DNA of 50,857 nucleotides from Actinotalea fermentans ATCC 43279 = JCM 9966 = DSM 3133 (GCA_000767215.1 AXCX01000004.1:1-50857); one strand, 5' to 3'; positions 1 to 7,956 are shown, counted from the stretch's first letter. Notes: generated from the sequence alone by a model not told the origin. Program-made: numbers and translations.

Positions 1-807
1 AGCTTCCGTAACGTCGCCGGGCACGGTGCCACCGCCACCGTGGACGGTCACACCGTGCTCGTCGGCAACCTGCGCCTCATGGCCGCCGAGAAGGTCGATC
101 TCGGCACCCTCGCCGCCGTCCGAGACCGCCTGGCCGACGCCGGCCGCACGGCCGTCCTTGCTGCCGTGGACGGGCGCGCCGTCGCCGTCGTCGCGATGGC
201 GGACGCCGCCCGCGAGACCGCCGCGGCTGCCGTCGAGGCGCTGCACGCGCTGGGCGTCGAGGTGGTCATGCTCACCGGCGACAACGAGGCCACCGCGCGC
301 CGGATCGCCGGGCAGCTCGGGATCGACACCGTCATCGCCGAGGTCCTCCCCGGCGACAAGGCAGAGAAGGTCGCCGAGCTCCAGCGGTCGGGCAGGCGCG
401 TCGCGATGGTCGGCGACGGCGTGAACGACGCGCCCGCCCTGGCCACCGCTGACATCGGGATCGCGATCGGAGCCGGCACCGACGTGGCGATCGAGACGGC
501 CGACGTCGTGCTCATGCGCTCCGACCCGCTCGACGTCCCGGTGGCGCTGCGGATCGGCCGGGGAACACTGCGCAAGATGCGGCAGAACCTCGGCTGGGCG
601 ATCGGCTACAACGCGATCGCGCTACCGATCGCCGCGGGCGTCTTCGAGCCGTCCTTCGGGATCTCGCTGAGCCCGGAGATCGCCGCCCTGTCCATGTCGG
701 GCTCGTCGGTGATCGTGGCGGTCAACGCCCTGCTCCTGAAGCGCCTGCGGCTGCCCGCGCCACCCGACTCGCCCCGACCGGCGGTGCCGGCGGAGACCCT
801 GGCCTGA
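1..807 (+). CDS. copB: Copper-translocating P-type ATPase, CopB-like, C-terminal part (5' end outside window)
   Basis: This is the C-terminal 268 residues of a P1B-type ATPase that exports copper across the membrane using ATP. The reading frame is open from base 1, so the phosphorylation site and the CPC/CPH membrane motif lie outside the window. Visible are the end of the nucleotide-binding domain (GHG near residue 8, VLVGN near 20), the hinge motifs TGDN (near 92) and GDGVNDAPAL (near 138), and the run AIGAGTDVAIETADVVLM. The last two membrane helices contain YNAIALP and MSGSSV. The SDPLDV stretch and this ending resemble CopB rather than the CopA at 5032-7338. A repeat like those before other copper genes follows directly at 811. 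CopB versus another P1B subtype cannot be settled without the missing transmembrane motif. Confidence 0.9.
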   Translation, partial: SFRNVAGHGATATVDGHTVLVGNLRLMAAEKVDLGTLAAVRDRLADAGRTAVLAAVDGRAVAVVAMADAARETAAAAVEALHALGVEVVMLTGDNEATARRIAGQLGIDTVIAEVLPGDKAEKVAELQRSGRRVAMVGDGVNDAPALATADIGIAIGAGTDVAIETADVVLMRSDPLDVPVALRIGRGTLRKMRQNLGWAIGYNAIALPIAAGVFEPSFGISLSPEIAALSMSGSSVIVAVNALLLKRLRLPAPPDSPRPAVPAETLA

Positions 808-810
808 CGT

Positions 811-826
811 CTTCGTCGGATCTTCA
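811..826 (+). promoter_or_regulatory. Putative CopR box (CTTCG-N6-CTTCA)
   Basis: Two half-sites start at 811 and 822, an 11-bp period typical of tandem sites for OmpR-family regulators. The same layout occurs at six other places in the copper module. It lies just after the CopB stop and 73 bp before the next gene, so it could drive the 899-1701 pair. Confidence 0.5.
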
Positions 827-898
827 CCGGCCATGAACGCGACGTGAGTCTGGGTCGACCACGCTGAGGGTGATGGGCACGGCGTCGAAGGGACCGGC

Positions 899-1201
899 AT
901 GGCTCACAGCAGGCGACTGATGGTGGAAGGGCTGATGAGCGCCGCATGCCTCGCCGAGGTGCTCGAGCGGGTCCGTGCGGTCGACGGCGTCACCCGGGTG
1001 GGGCTGAGCCTCAACCGAGCAGGGCGCTCACGGATGACGGTGCACTGCGCCCGCTGGGTGGAGACCGGCGAGCTGCGGCGGGCGGTGTCCTCCGCGGGCT
1101 CGTTCCACGTCGCCGAGCCAGCGCGGACCGACGGCGCTGCGCCCGTCCCGGGCCGGGTGGTCTACGCGGCGGAGCGCTTCAGCACGGGGAGCATCCAGTG
1201 A
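899..1201 (+). CDS. Small HMA-like protein without a CxxC motif
   Basis: This is a 100-residue soluble protein with no firm family. Its N-terminal half follows the pattern of a heavy-metal-associated (HMA) ferredoxin-like domain: a helix-like EVLERVRAVDGV, then strand-like stretches. The usual GMTCxxC loop is replaced by GLMSAACLAEV with one Cys, and a second Cys lies further on (TVHCAR). It may be a degenerate metallochaperone. The ATG at 899 follows a purine-rich GAAGGGA. Its stop overlaps the next start (TGATG at 1199-1203), which implies translational coupling to the membrane protein downstream. The family call is inference; the gene is supported by that coupling and by the CopR-like box upstream. 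Confidence 0.6.
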   Translation: MAHSRRLMVEGLMSAACLAEVLERVRAVDGVTRVGLSLNRAGRSRMTVHCARWVETGELRRAVSSAGSFHVAEPARTDGAAPVPGRVVYAAERFSTGSIQ

Positions 1202-1701
1202 TGGAGCCCGCATCGAGGCTGGCGGCCGACCTGATGCCGGTCGGCCGAGTGGTCCCTTCAACCGACGAGCCCGCGCCGGGACGCGAGACCGAAACGACCG
1301 CGGCTCCGCCAGGGGGCGTCCGGCCCGCTGTCGGCGGCGCGCCTCAGCGCCGGGGCCGCACGCGCACCGCGGGCAGCATCGTGACAGGCACGCTCGGTGC
1401 GGTCGGTGGCGTCGCGCCACACGTCCTCCACCACGTGGGGCCACTGGTCGGGACGGCGCTCGTCTCAGGGGCGGGCGGGACGGCGCTCTTCGGGCTCCTC
1501 GGCCTCGGGGCGTCCGGACCGATGCTCATCCGCCTGAAGCGCCGCGTCGGGAGCTGGTGGGCACCCGTCGTCGCGCTCGCGGTCTTCGCCCTCATGTTCG
1601 TGATCTCCTCGCTCGTCGTCGGGCCGTGGATCAGCGGGACGTCCGACCGGGCCCCCGACGAGGTGACCACCGTCGTGCACGACGACAGCCACCACGACTG
1701 A
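1201..1701 (+). CDS. Small membrane protein with His/Asp tail
   Basis: This 166-residue protein has a polar, Arg- and Pro-rich N-terminal third and then two hydrophobic segments. The first is a Gly/Leu-rich stretch around residues 80-105 and the second is VALAVFALMFVISSLVV around 125-142. The C-terminal tail VVHDDSHHD could bind metal. Frame and start are supported by the TGATG overlap with the preceding gene. I do not recognise a named family. Its position in a copper cluster suggests an accessory membrane protein. Confidence 0.6.
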   Translation: MEPASRLAADLMPVGRVVPSTDEPAPGRETETTAAPPGGVRPAVGGAPQRRGRTRTAGSIVTGTLGAVGGVAPHVLHHVGPLVGTALVSGAGGTALFGLLGLGASGPMLIRLKRRVGSWWAPVVALAVFALMFVISSLVVGPWISGTSDRAPDEVTTVVHDDSHHD

Positions 1702-1786
1702 CGGGCGCCCGCGCGCGACCAGGTGCGGAGCGGGTCCGATCGACGCATGATCGACCCGTGTCCCTGCCCTGTCGACGAAGGGGTGT

Positions 1787-2485
1787 GTGGTGACGTCGAG
1801 CTCGAAGAACTCCCGTGAGGCCAGGAGGGCGGAAGCAGCGGCCCTCAAGGCCGCGCAGGAGCAGGCGGAGCGCAGGCGGCGCCGGCTGACCATCCTGATA
1901 ACGGCGGTCGTCGCTGCTGCGCTGATCGTCCCGGTCGCGATCGTCGTCGCCAACCGCGCCCAGGAGAACGCGCGACGGGACGCCGCCGCGGAGCAACCGA
2001 TCGTCGGGGAGAAGGACGTCGACGTCCCCTCCGCCGGGCACGTCTCCGGCGATGTCGCCTATCCGGCGACCACGCCGACCCCCACTCCAGGAGGTGCGGA
2101 GGCCGTGGGAAGCGCGCTCCCGCCCGTGGGCGGTGACCACGACCCGACGCCGCAGAACTGCGGGTTCTACGACCAGCCCGTCCGCGACGAGAACGCCGTG
2201 CACTCGCTCGAGCACGGCGCCGTCTGGCTGACCTACCGGACGGACCTCGACGAGGCTGACGTGAGCCGGCTCAGGGAGATCGCGCAGGGCGAGCCGTACG
2301 TGCTCGTCAGCCCGTACGAGGACCTGGCGGCACCCGTCGTCGCGACGGCGTGGGGCGTGCAGCTCGAGCTGGACTCCGTCGACGACGAACGGCTCGACGC
2401 CTTCCTCACCCGCTACGTCCAGGGTGAGCAGACGCCTGAACCCGGAGCCCCCTGCAGCGGCGGCGTGGGCACGCCCGCCAGCTGA
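1787..2485 (+). CDS. DUF3105 domain membrane-anchored protein
   Basis: The protein has 232 residues. An Arg/Ala-rich cytoplasmic N-terminus is followed by one membrane helix (around residues 30-55). The extracytoplasmic domain carries the DUF3105 hallmarks: NCGFYDQPV, the His-containing HSLEHGAVWLTY, and VLVSPYEDL. The domain's function is unknown, but DUF3105 genes often sit beside copper genes in actinobacteria. Translation may start at GTG 1787 or GTG 1790; GAAGGGG at 1778-1784 is the likely ribosome site. The gene converges on the DUF305 gene, with two strong hairpins between them. Confidence 0.85.
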   Translation: MVTSSSKNSREARRAEAAALKAAQEQAERRRRRLTILITAVVAAALIVPVAIVVANRAQENARRDAAAEQPIVGEKDVDVPSAGHVSGDVAYPATTPTPTPGGAEAVGSALPPVGGDHDPTPQNCGFYDQPVRDENAVHSLEHGAVWLTYRTDLDEADVSRLREIAQGEPYVLVSPYEDLAAPVVATAWGVQLELDSVDDERLDAFLTRYVQGEQTPEPGAPCSGGVGTPAS

Positions 2486-2529
2486 GCGGCCGTCTGAGCC
2501 CGCTCAGCGGGAGCGGCCGACGACGACAC

Positions 2530-2570
2530 GAGGGCGGGTGTCCCGGAGCTCCGCCGGGCCACCCGCCCTC
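2530..2570. terminator. Hairpin terminator, probably bidirectional
   Basis: The 11-bp arms GAGGGCGGGTG and CACCCGCCCTC are perfect complements, and a second GC-rich stem (CCCGG...CCGGG) nests inside. It lies between convergent genes. There is no U-tract, as is common in high-GC genomes. Confidence 0.7.
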
Positions 2571-2580
2571 GCGCCATCTT

Positions 2581-2617
2581 CCTCGTCCGACGGCATGGGC
2601 AGGGCCGTCGGACGAGG
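2581..2617 (-). terminator. Hairpin terminator of the DUF305 operon
   Basis: A 13-bp perfect stem (CCTCGTCCGACGG and its complement) closes an 11-nt loop, starting three bases past the DUF305 stop codon. Confidence 0.75.
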
Positions 2618-2619
2618 CG

Positions 2620-3249
2620 TCACAGCGAGTTCAGGAGATTGGTCATCTCGGTGATCTCGGCGGTCTGGTCGTCGATGATCTTCTGAGCGAGGCCCGTCGC
2701 CTCGGCGTTCTCGCCCTCGCCCCGCTCGGACTCGGCCATGACGATCGCGCCCTTGTGGTGCTCGATCATGAGCTCGAGGAACCGGCGGTCGAACTCCGCG
2801 CCGCTGAGGCCGCCGAGTTCGGCCATGACGGCCGTCTGGTCCATGCCGTCCATGTCCATGCCCTCGTGACCCATGCCACCCATCTCGGCCTCGTCGGGCT
2901 GCTCCTCGCCCCACGTGTCGAGCCACCCCGACATCAGGTCGATCTCGGGCCCCTGCGCGGCGGCGATGCGTTGGCCGAGCGCTCGAACCTCCTCCGTCGT
3001 GGCCTGCTCCACCGCCAGCTCTGCCATCTCGATGGCGCCCTGGTGGTGGATGATCATCATCTGCGCGAACTCGGTGTCGGCCCCGTTGTGCGCAGCCGGG
3101 TCGTCGGCGCCGGCGGCGCTGTCGTCCTCGGTGGTGGCCTGGCTCTCGGGCGTGGCCGGGGCCTCGTCGGCGTCCGCCGAGCAGGCGGCGAGGGTGAGCG
3201 CGAGCGCGAGGGCCGCGGCGGGTGCTGCGAAGCGGCGGGTGGTCGTCAT
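2620..3249 (-). CDS. DUF305 family lipoprotein
   Basis: The protein has 209 residues. It begins with a lipoprotein signal peptide whose lipobox is LAAC (Cys about 23). Two copies of the DUF305 four-helix signature follow, MMIIHHQGAIEMAEL and MIEHHKGAIVMAES. A Met-rich linker (MGGMGHEGMDMDGMD) between them could bind Cu(I). DUF305 proteins are surface or periplasmic proteins common in copper loci, with no settled biochemical role. The start was set at the ATG preceded by GGGAG; a longer reading to 3330 has no leader-like sequence. It is the second gene of an operon behind the Cys-rich peptide. As a lipoprotein it is a natural substrate for the Lgt and Lnt encoded nearby. Confidence 0.9.
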   Translation of the reverse strand: MTTTRRFAAPAAALALALTLAACSADADEAPATPESQATTEDDSAAGADDPAAHNGADTEFAQMMIIHHQGAIEMAELAVEQATTEEVRALGQRIAAAQGPEIDLMSGWLDTWGEEQPDEAEMGGMGHEGMDMDGMDQTAVMAELGGLSGAEFDRRFLELMIEHHKGAIVMAESERGEGENAEATGLAQKIIDDQTAEITEMTNLLNSL

Positions 3250-3289
3250 CGTGATCTCCCAGGAGTCGGTGGTGGTCTGTGGACCGGGA

Positions 3290-3397
3290 TCAGGCGTGCT
3301 GGGTCGCGCAGCACCCGTCACCGGCGGCACCGGAGGCGGACTCCCCTCCGCAGCAGCCGCCAGCGTCGGTCGTCTCGCTCTTGCAGCAGTCGGTCAC
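3290..3397 (-). CDS. 35-residue Cys-rich peptide, metallothionein-like
   Basis: A short frame starts at GTG 3397, with GGAGG a few bases upstream, and ends 40 bp before the DUF305 start. Of its 35 residues six are Cys, arranged as three CC pairs (TDCCK, GGCCGG, DGCCAT), plus a His near the C-terminus. Such paired Cys could bind soft metals such as Cu(I). No family is recognised. It is supported by the ribosome site, by co-orientation with DUF305 and by a CopR-like box at 3491-3506 about 95 bp upstream. It is either a copper-buffering peptide or a very small regulator; the function is inference. Confidence 0.65.
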   Translation of the reverse strand: MTDCCKSETTDAGGCCGGESASGAAGDGCCATQHA

Positions 3398-3487
3398 GGA
3401 CCCTCCTGGATCGTCAGGGGCGCCCGATGGTCGCCGGCACCCGGTCATCCCAGCCTCGGCCATGCGCCCTGAGGATTGCCTTACCTT

Positions 3488-4978
3488 CTATGAAGGTTCG
3501 CTGAAGCCGGGGCCGTTCTGGGGCGGGGCCACGGCGGTGATCGTCCCCGCGAACATGCCCATCGCGCAGGTGTAGACGTAGACGCCCGGCTCGTCGAGCG
3601 TGAAGGACAGCGTGGTGACGCCGGGCTCCAGCCCCATGTAGTCGATGCCGAGGTCCGGCGCGTAGAGAGAAGCGGCACAGCTCAGCGCCTGTGAGTCGAT
3701 CTCCCACTGGACGGGCACCCCGGCAAGGACCCGGGCGTCGGCCGGCTCGTAGCTCTCCGCGAGCTGGGTGGTCCGCAGGACCTGGATCCCGTCGCTGATG
3801 GTGACGTTGTCTGAGACGTCAGGAGCCGGCGCCTCACGCTCCACCGAACGACCGACCGGGGGGGAGCGGTCGTCGTCGGCTGTCCGCGCAGTGCCGTCCG
3901 TCCCCGCGCCGGCCGAGGCGGGCGGGGGCCCGGATGCCGCGGGGGCGGGGCTCGCGATCGGGTTCAGCAGGCGCACCGCGCCGGTGAGGTTCACGACCGC
4001 GAGGGCCACGACCGCCACGCCGGCGAAGCGGAAGAACGCCGTCGCGGCACCTCCGCGAACCACGGCGGTCAGCCCGCCGACGCCGAGCAGGCCCGGCATC
4101 GTGCCCAGCGCGAACAGCCCCGTGATCGTCCCGGCCCGCCACGGGCTGCCGGTCGACATCGCATACACCTGGACGGCCTGGGTGAAACCGCAGGGCAGCA
4201 GGAAGGTCGCCGCGCCGAGGAGCGCCGTCCGGCGGTCGCTGTACCTGCGGGGAGCGTCCGTGCGGACCAAGCGCGACAGGTGGGTCGGCAGGGTGAGCGC
4301 AGCGCCCGCCGACAGGCGCGGGGACACCTGGCTCAGGCGCAGGCCGACCAGGCCCATCACCACCGACACGGTGATGAGCAGCACGGCGAGAACGCGTCCG
4401 TCCAGGGCGGCGAAGGACCCGAAGGCACCGAGCACCGCGCCGAGCACCGCGAAGCCGAGCACCCGGCCCGCGTTGAAGGCCAGCTGCGGGCGGAGCCGCT
4501 GCCGCGCGGTCAGGTGCCGGTGCTGCTCGGCGTACCGGGCGGACACGGCGAGGACCACGCCACCCACCAGCGCCATGCACGTCGAGAACCCGGCCGCCAC
4601 ACCGACGAGGACGATCACCGCCAGGCCACCCGAGCCCGCCAGCGCGCCGGCCTGGTTCGCCAGCGAGGTCGCACCGGTCGCGCGGAGCATCACGGCGAGC
4701 AGGGCGAGGACCGCACAGGCGATCGCGACGTCCCGCCACACGCGCGGCTCGCGGCTGAGCCACGGCCGGTCCTCGCGCCCGATGTCGTACCCGGCCCGGC
4801 GGACGGCCTCGTGCAGGCGCTCGTGGGGAACCGCACCTCGTGTGCGTAACGAGACGCGCCCCCGGCGCACTGACACGGCGACACCGACGACGCCCGGGAC
4901 CTTGTCCAGCGCCCGGGAGACGCGACGTTCGCAGGCCGCGCACGTCATCCCGCGCACGTCGAGCTGGACCCGCGCCAT
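3488..4978 (-). CDS. HMA - TauE/SafE-type membrane - cupredoxin fusion protein
   Basis: This 496-residue protein has three parts. Residues 1-65 are an HMA domain with the metal site GMTCAACERR. Residues about 85-350 hold six to seven membrane helices of the sulfite exporter TauE/SafE (DsbD-2/UreH-like) type, with TCMALVGG and LLPCGFTQ motifs. After a Pro/Ala-rich linker, residues about 395-490 form a cupredoxin-like domain with SCAASLYAP and YTCAMGMFAG. The layout suggests copper is taken from the cytosol and passed to or sensed at the outer face; that is inference. It follows copA by 53 bp on the same strand. The final codons (FSEPS, stop) overlap the CopR-like box that serves the next operon. 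Confidence 0.85.
   Translation of the reverse strand: MARVQLDVRGMTCAACERRVSRALDKVPGVVGVAVSVRRGRVSLRTRGAVPHERLHEAVRRAGYDIGREDRPWLSREPRVWRDVAIACAVLALLAVMLRATGATSLANQAGALAGSGGLAVIVLVGVAAGFSTCMALVGGVVLAVSARYAEQHRHLTARQRLRPQLAFNAGRVLGFAVLGAVLGAFGSFAALDGRVLAVLLITVSVVMGLVGLRLSQVSPRLSAGAALTLPTHLSRLVRTDAPRRYSDRRTALLGAATFLLPCGFTQAVQVYAMSTGSPWRAGTITGLFALGTMPGLLGVGGLTAVVRGGAATAFFRFAGVAVVALAVVNLTGAVRLLNPIASPAPAASGPPPASAGAGTDGTARTADDDRSPPVGRSVEREAPAPDVSDNVTISDGIQVLRTTQLAESYEPADARVLAGVPVQWEIDSQALSCAASLYAPDLGIDYMGLEPGVTTLSFTLDEPGVYVYTCAMGMFAGTITAVAPPQNGPGFSEPS
3491..3506 (-). promoter_or_regulatory. Putative CopR box (CTTCA-N6-CTTCA, minus strand)
   Basis: Half-sites are TGAAG at 3491 and 3502 on the plus strand, an 11-bp period; the spacer reads GCGAAC on the minus strand, as it does at 18278. 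It lies about 95 bp before the Cys-rich peptide gene and inside the end of the upstream coding region. Confidence 0.55.
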
Positions 4979-5031
4979 TCAGGCGCCCTCTGCCGGCGTG
5001 CGCGGTCTCGACGCCCAGGTGCGGCCGGATG

Positions 5032-7338
5032 TCACGCGTCCTGCTCGGTCACCTGCGACCAGGCACGGAACCGGCGCAGCCGCAGCGAGTTCGACACGAC
5101 GAACACGCTCGAGAACGCCATCGCCGCCCCGGCGACCAGCGGGTTGAGCCGCCCGGACGCCGCAAGGGGGATCGCGGCCACGTTGTACGCCAGCGCCCAG
5201 AAGAGGTTGCCCTTGATCGTGCCGAGCGTCCGCCGGGCGAGGCGGATCGCGTCGGCCGCAGAGCGCAGGTCGCCGCGCACGAGGGTGAGGTCGGACGCCT
5301 CGATGGCGGCATCGGTCCCCGTGCCCATCGACAGCCCGAGGTCTGCCTGGGCGAGCGCCGCGGCGTCGTTGACGCCGTCACCGACCATGGCGACCGTCTT
5401 GCCCTCGGCCTGCAGCCGGCTCACGACGGCGACCTTCTCCTCCGGCAGGACCTCGGCGATCACCTCGTCGATGCCGAGCTGTCGGGCGACGGCCGAGGCC
5501 GCGCGGGCGTTGTCGCCCGTCAGCAGCACGGGGGTCAGGCCGAGGCTGCGGATCTGGGAGATCGCCTCCGCCGAGGTCGGCTTGACCGTGTCGGCGACCA
5601 CGATGACGGCACGTGCCGACCCGTCCCACCCGACCACGACGGCCGTCCGCCCGGCCTCTTCCGCCTCGTCCAGCGCACCGGCGAGCTCGCCAGGGAGCAC
5701 GAGACCGCTCTCCGCCAACCACGTGGCGCGCCCGGCAAGGACGTGCTCCCCGTCGACGTCACCCTGGACGCCCCGGCCCGGGGTGTTCTGGAACTCCGCG
5801 ACGGTCCCGAGCGCGATCCCGCGCTCGACCGCGCCGTCGGCCACGGCCGCGGCGATGGGGTGCTCGGAGGCGTTCTCCAGGGTCGCCGCGAGGAAGAGTG
5901 CCCGCGTCGCGTCGACCCCGGCCGCGGGGACGACGTGCTGCAGTGCCATCTGACCGGTCGTCACGGTGCCCGTCTTGTCGAGCACGATCGTGTCGACCTT
6001 GCGGGTGGACTCGAGCACCTCCGGGCCCTTGATGAGGATGCCCAGCTGGGCGCCGCGGCCGGTGCCGACGAGCAGGGCCGTGGGCGTCGCGAGGCCGAGC
6101 GCGCACGGGCAGGCGATGATCAGCACCGCGACGGCCGCGGTGAACGCCGAGACCGCGTCGCCGGACAGGCCGAGCCAGAAGCCGAGCGTGCCGACGGACA
6201 GGGCGATGACGATCGGCACGAACACGGCGGACAGCCGGTCCGCGAGCCGCTGGACCGCGGCCTTGCCCGACTGTGCCGCCAGGACGAGGGCGGCGATCTG
6301 CGCCAGCTTGGTGTCCGCGCCCACGCGCGTCGCCTCGACGACGAGCCGACCGCCCGCGTTGATCGTCGCGCCCGTGACGGTGTCACCGGGGCCGACCTCG
6401 ACCGGGACCGGCTCGCCGGTGAGCAGGGCGGCGTCGATCGCCGACGTGCCCTCGAGCACGACGCCATCGGTGGCGACCTTCTCGCCGGGCCGGACGACGA
6501 ACCGGTCACCCACGGCCAGCTGGTCGATCGGGACACGTGCTTCGACCGGCCCGTCCGGGCCGTCGCGCAGGAGGGCGACCTCCTTGGCCCCGAGGTCCAG
6601 GAGCGCCTTCAGGGCGGCGCCGGACCGGCGCTTGGCGTGCGCCTCGAAGTACCGGCCGAGCAGGATGAACATCGTCAGTGCCGCGGCGATCTCCAGGTAG
6701 ATCTCGTCGCTGCCCGCCCCGGGCTCGGGGAAGAGAGTGAAGCCCATCCGCATCCCCGGCATCCCGGCGTCGCCGAGGAAGAGCGCGTACACCGACCAGG
6801 CGTAAGCCGCGATCACGCCGACCGAGATGAGGGTGTCCATCGTGGCCGTCGCGTGCCGCAGGTTCTTCCACGCGGCCCGGTGGAACGGCAGCGCGCCCCA
6901 CACGACCACGGGCGATGCGAGCGTGAGCGACAGCCACTGCCAGTGGTCGAACTGCGCCGCGGGGATCATGGCCATGGCCAGCGTCGGCAGCGTCAGCACG
7001 GTGGTGATCACGAGCCGCCGACGGAGTTCGGCGACCGGGTCCACCTCCGCGCTCATGTGGCGCTCACCGTCGGACGCGTCGGTGGGCGCCGGCGGCTCGG
7101 GCAGGGCGGCGGTGTAGCCGGCGTCTTCCACGGCCGCAATGAGGTCGGCGACCGTCACCGGCTCCGCGAAACGGACCGACGCCGACTCGAGCGCGAAGTT
7201 CACGCTCGCCGTGACGCCGCCGATGCGGTTGAGCTTCTTCTCGATGCGCGCCGCGCAGGAGCTGCATGTCATGCCGCCGACGACGAGGTCGACGGTCGTC
7301 TCGTCGGTGCTGGGTGCCGAGGTGGTCTCAGTGGTCAC
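5032..7338 (-). CDS. copA: Cu(I)-exporting P-type ATPase CopA
   Basis: This 768-residue P1B-1 ATPase pumps Cu(I) out of the cytosol. One N-terminal HMA domain holds GMTCSSCAARI (near residue 22). The core has TGEP (about 305), the membrane ion site CPC (about 410), the phosphorylated Asp in DKTGT (about 452), the SEHP motif, TGDN and GDGVNDAAALAQADLG (about 650). The last helices carry YNVAAIP and MAFSSVFVVSNSL, the conserved Cu-binding helix. The start is GTG 7338, just after GTGGGGGC. It is the third gene of a minus-strand run copZ-like, membrane peptide, copA. All catalytic motifs are present, so it should be active. Confidence 0.97.
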   Translation of the reverse strand: MTTETTSAPSTDETTVDLVVGGMTCSSCAARIEKKLNRIGGVTASVNFALESASVRFAEPVTVADLIAAVEDAGYTAALPEPPAPTDASDGERHMSAEVDPVAELRRRLVITTVLTLPTLAMAMIPAAQFDHWQWLSLTLASPVVVWGALPFHRAAWKNLRHATATMDTLISVGVIAAYAWSVYALFLGDAGMPGMRMGFTLFPEPGAGSDEIYLEIAAALTMFILLGRYFEAHAKRRSGAALKALLDLGAKEVALLRDGPDGPVEARVPIDQLAVGDRFVVRPGEKVATDGVVLEGTSAIDAALLTGEPVPVEVGPGDTVTGATINAGGRLVVEATRVGADTKLAQIAALVLAAQSGKAAVQRLADRLSAVFVPIVIALSVGTLGFWLGLSGDAVSAFTAAVAVLIIACPCALGLATPTALLVGTGRGAQLGILIKGPEVLESTRKVDTIVLDKTGTVTTGQMALQHVVPAAGVDATRALFLAATLENASEHPIAAAVADGAVERGIALGTVAEFQNTPGRGVQGDVDGEHVLAGRATWLAESGLVLPGELAGALDEAEEAGRTAVVVGWDGSARAVIVVADTVKPTSAEAISQIRSLGLTPVLLTGDNARAASAVARQLGIDEVIAEVLPEEKVAVVSRLQAEGKTVAMVGDGVNDAAALAQADLGLSMGTGTDAAIEASDLTLVRGDLRSAADAIRLARRTLGTIKGNLFWALAYNVAAIPLAASGRLNPLVAGAAMAFSSVFVVSNSLRLRRFRAWSQVTEQDA

Positions 7339-7341
7339 GGC

Positions 7342-7437
7342 TCATGCCCCCACAACGGTGCCGAGCCCGAGGGCTGCGGCGAAGACCACGACGAGGACCA
7401 GGGCGTACCCCGCCAGTCGCAGGACCGGGTTGTTCAT
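7342..7437 (-). CDS. 31-residue single-helix membrane peptide between CopZ-like and CopA
   Basis: A small frame starts at ATG 7437, overlapping the stop of the copZ-like gene (ATGA), and ends 3 bp before copA. The peptide is almost one membrane helix (GYALVLVVVFAAALGLG) with a short Asn/Arg-containing N-terminus. The 4-bp overlap and tight spacing on both sides support real translation. Short proteins of similar pattern are found in actinobacterial copper loci, usually with a longer tail. It may be a subunit of CopA or a remnant of such a protein; the role is inference. Confidence 0.6.
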   Translation of the reverse strand: MNNPVLRLAGYALVLVVVFAAALGLGTVVGA

Positions 7438-7649
7438 CGCACGGCTCCCATCAGTTCGTAGCCCGCCTGGGCGACCGCGGCCCGCAGGTCCGCGAGGGCC
7501 GGCTGCTCATGGCCGCGAACATCCACCTGGCCCATCGCCAGACGAACGTTCACGTCCTCGACGCCAGGGAGAGCCGCGATCGCGGTCGCGACAGCAGCGA
7601 CGGCCCGGGCACAGGACATGCCGCTCACCGCGTACGTCTGCTGAGTCAT
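7434..7649 (-). CDS. CopZ-like HMA protein with a single-Cys metal loop
   Basis: This 71-residue protein has the size and fold pattern of a copper chaperone (CopZ/Atx1 type), which hands Cu(I) to the HMA domain of CopA. The metal loop reads GMSCARAVAAV, so the second Cys of the usual CxxC is replaced by Ala. The rest is typical: ALPGVEDVNVRLAMGQVDV and a C-terminal AGYEL. With one Cys it could still bind Cu(I) with a partner Cys, glutathione-like thiol or in a dimer, or it could be non-functional. It is the first gene of the operon running into copA, about 100 bp from a CopR-like box. Confidence 0.85.
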   Translation of the reverse strand: MTQQTYAVSGMSCARAVAAVATAIAALPGVEDVNVRLAMGQVDVRGHEQPALADLRAAVAQAGYELMGAVR

Positions 7650-7750
7650 CTCTTCCCCGTTCGCCGGAAGGCGCGCGTCGACGCGCCCTGCCGCACCGTA
7701 GGCCGCAGCGGCGGGGCGGCATCAGGGCCCGAGGGCCTTTCGGCACAGGT

Positions 7751-7787
7751 CTTCAGCGACTCTTCATGGTGGGCGATGGGTTCTTCA
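7751..7787. promoter_or_regulatory. Putative CopR box with extra half-site, upstream of copZ-like/copA
   Basis: CTTCA occurs at 7751 and 7762 (11-bp period) and again at 7783 (21 bp on). It lies in the divergent intergenic region, about 100 bp before the copZ-like start. Confidence 0.5.
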
Positions 7788-7843
7788 TCGACCGGCGGGC
7801 CGCGCCGGGCGGTCCGGGACACCCCCGGCCCGCCGGGGATCAC

Positions 7844-7859
7844 CTTCAGCGGATCTTCA
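7844..7859 (+). promoter_or_regulatory. Putative CopR box upstream of the SHOCT gene
   Basis: Half-sites CTTCA start at 7844 and 7855 with an 11-bp period. It is about 98 bp before the plus-strand gene at 7957. Confidence 0.55.
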
Positions 7860-7956
7860 TCGTTCCGGCGTCGGTTCTTGACCCCGCCGATGCACCGTGG
7901 CTACTGGCGCCGAACAACGGCGCGGCGTCGAGGTGTCGAGCGGTGAGGAGATCGCC

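Noticed and set aside
4840-7461. Very long plus-strand reading frame opposite copA
   Set aside because: It is antisense to a gene with every catalytic motif, is Arg/Gly/Asp-rich without domains, and is typical of high-GC shadow frames.
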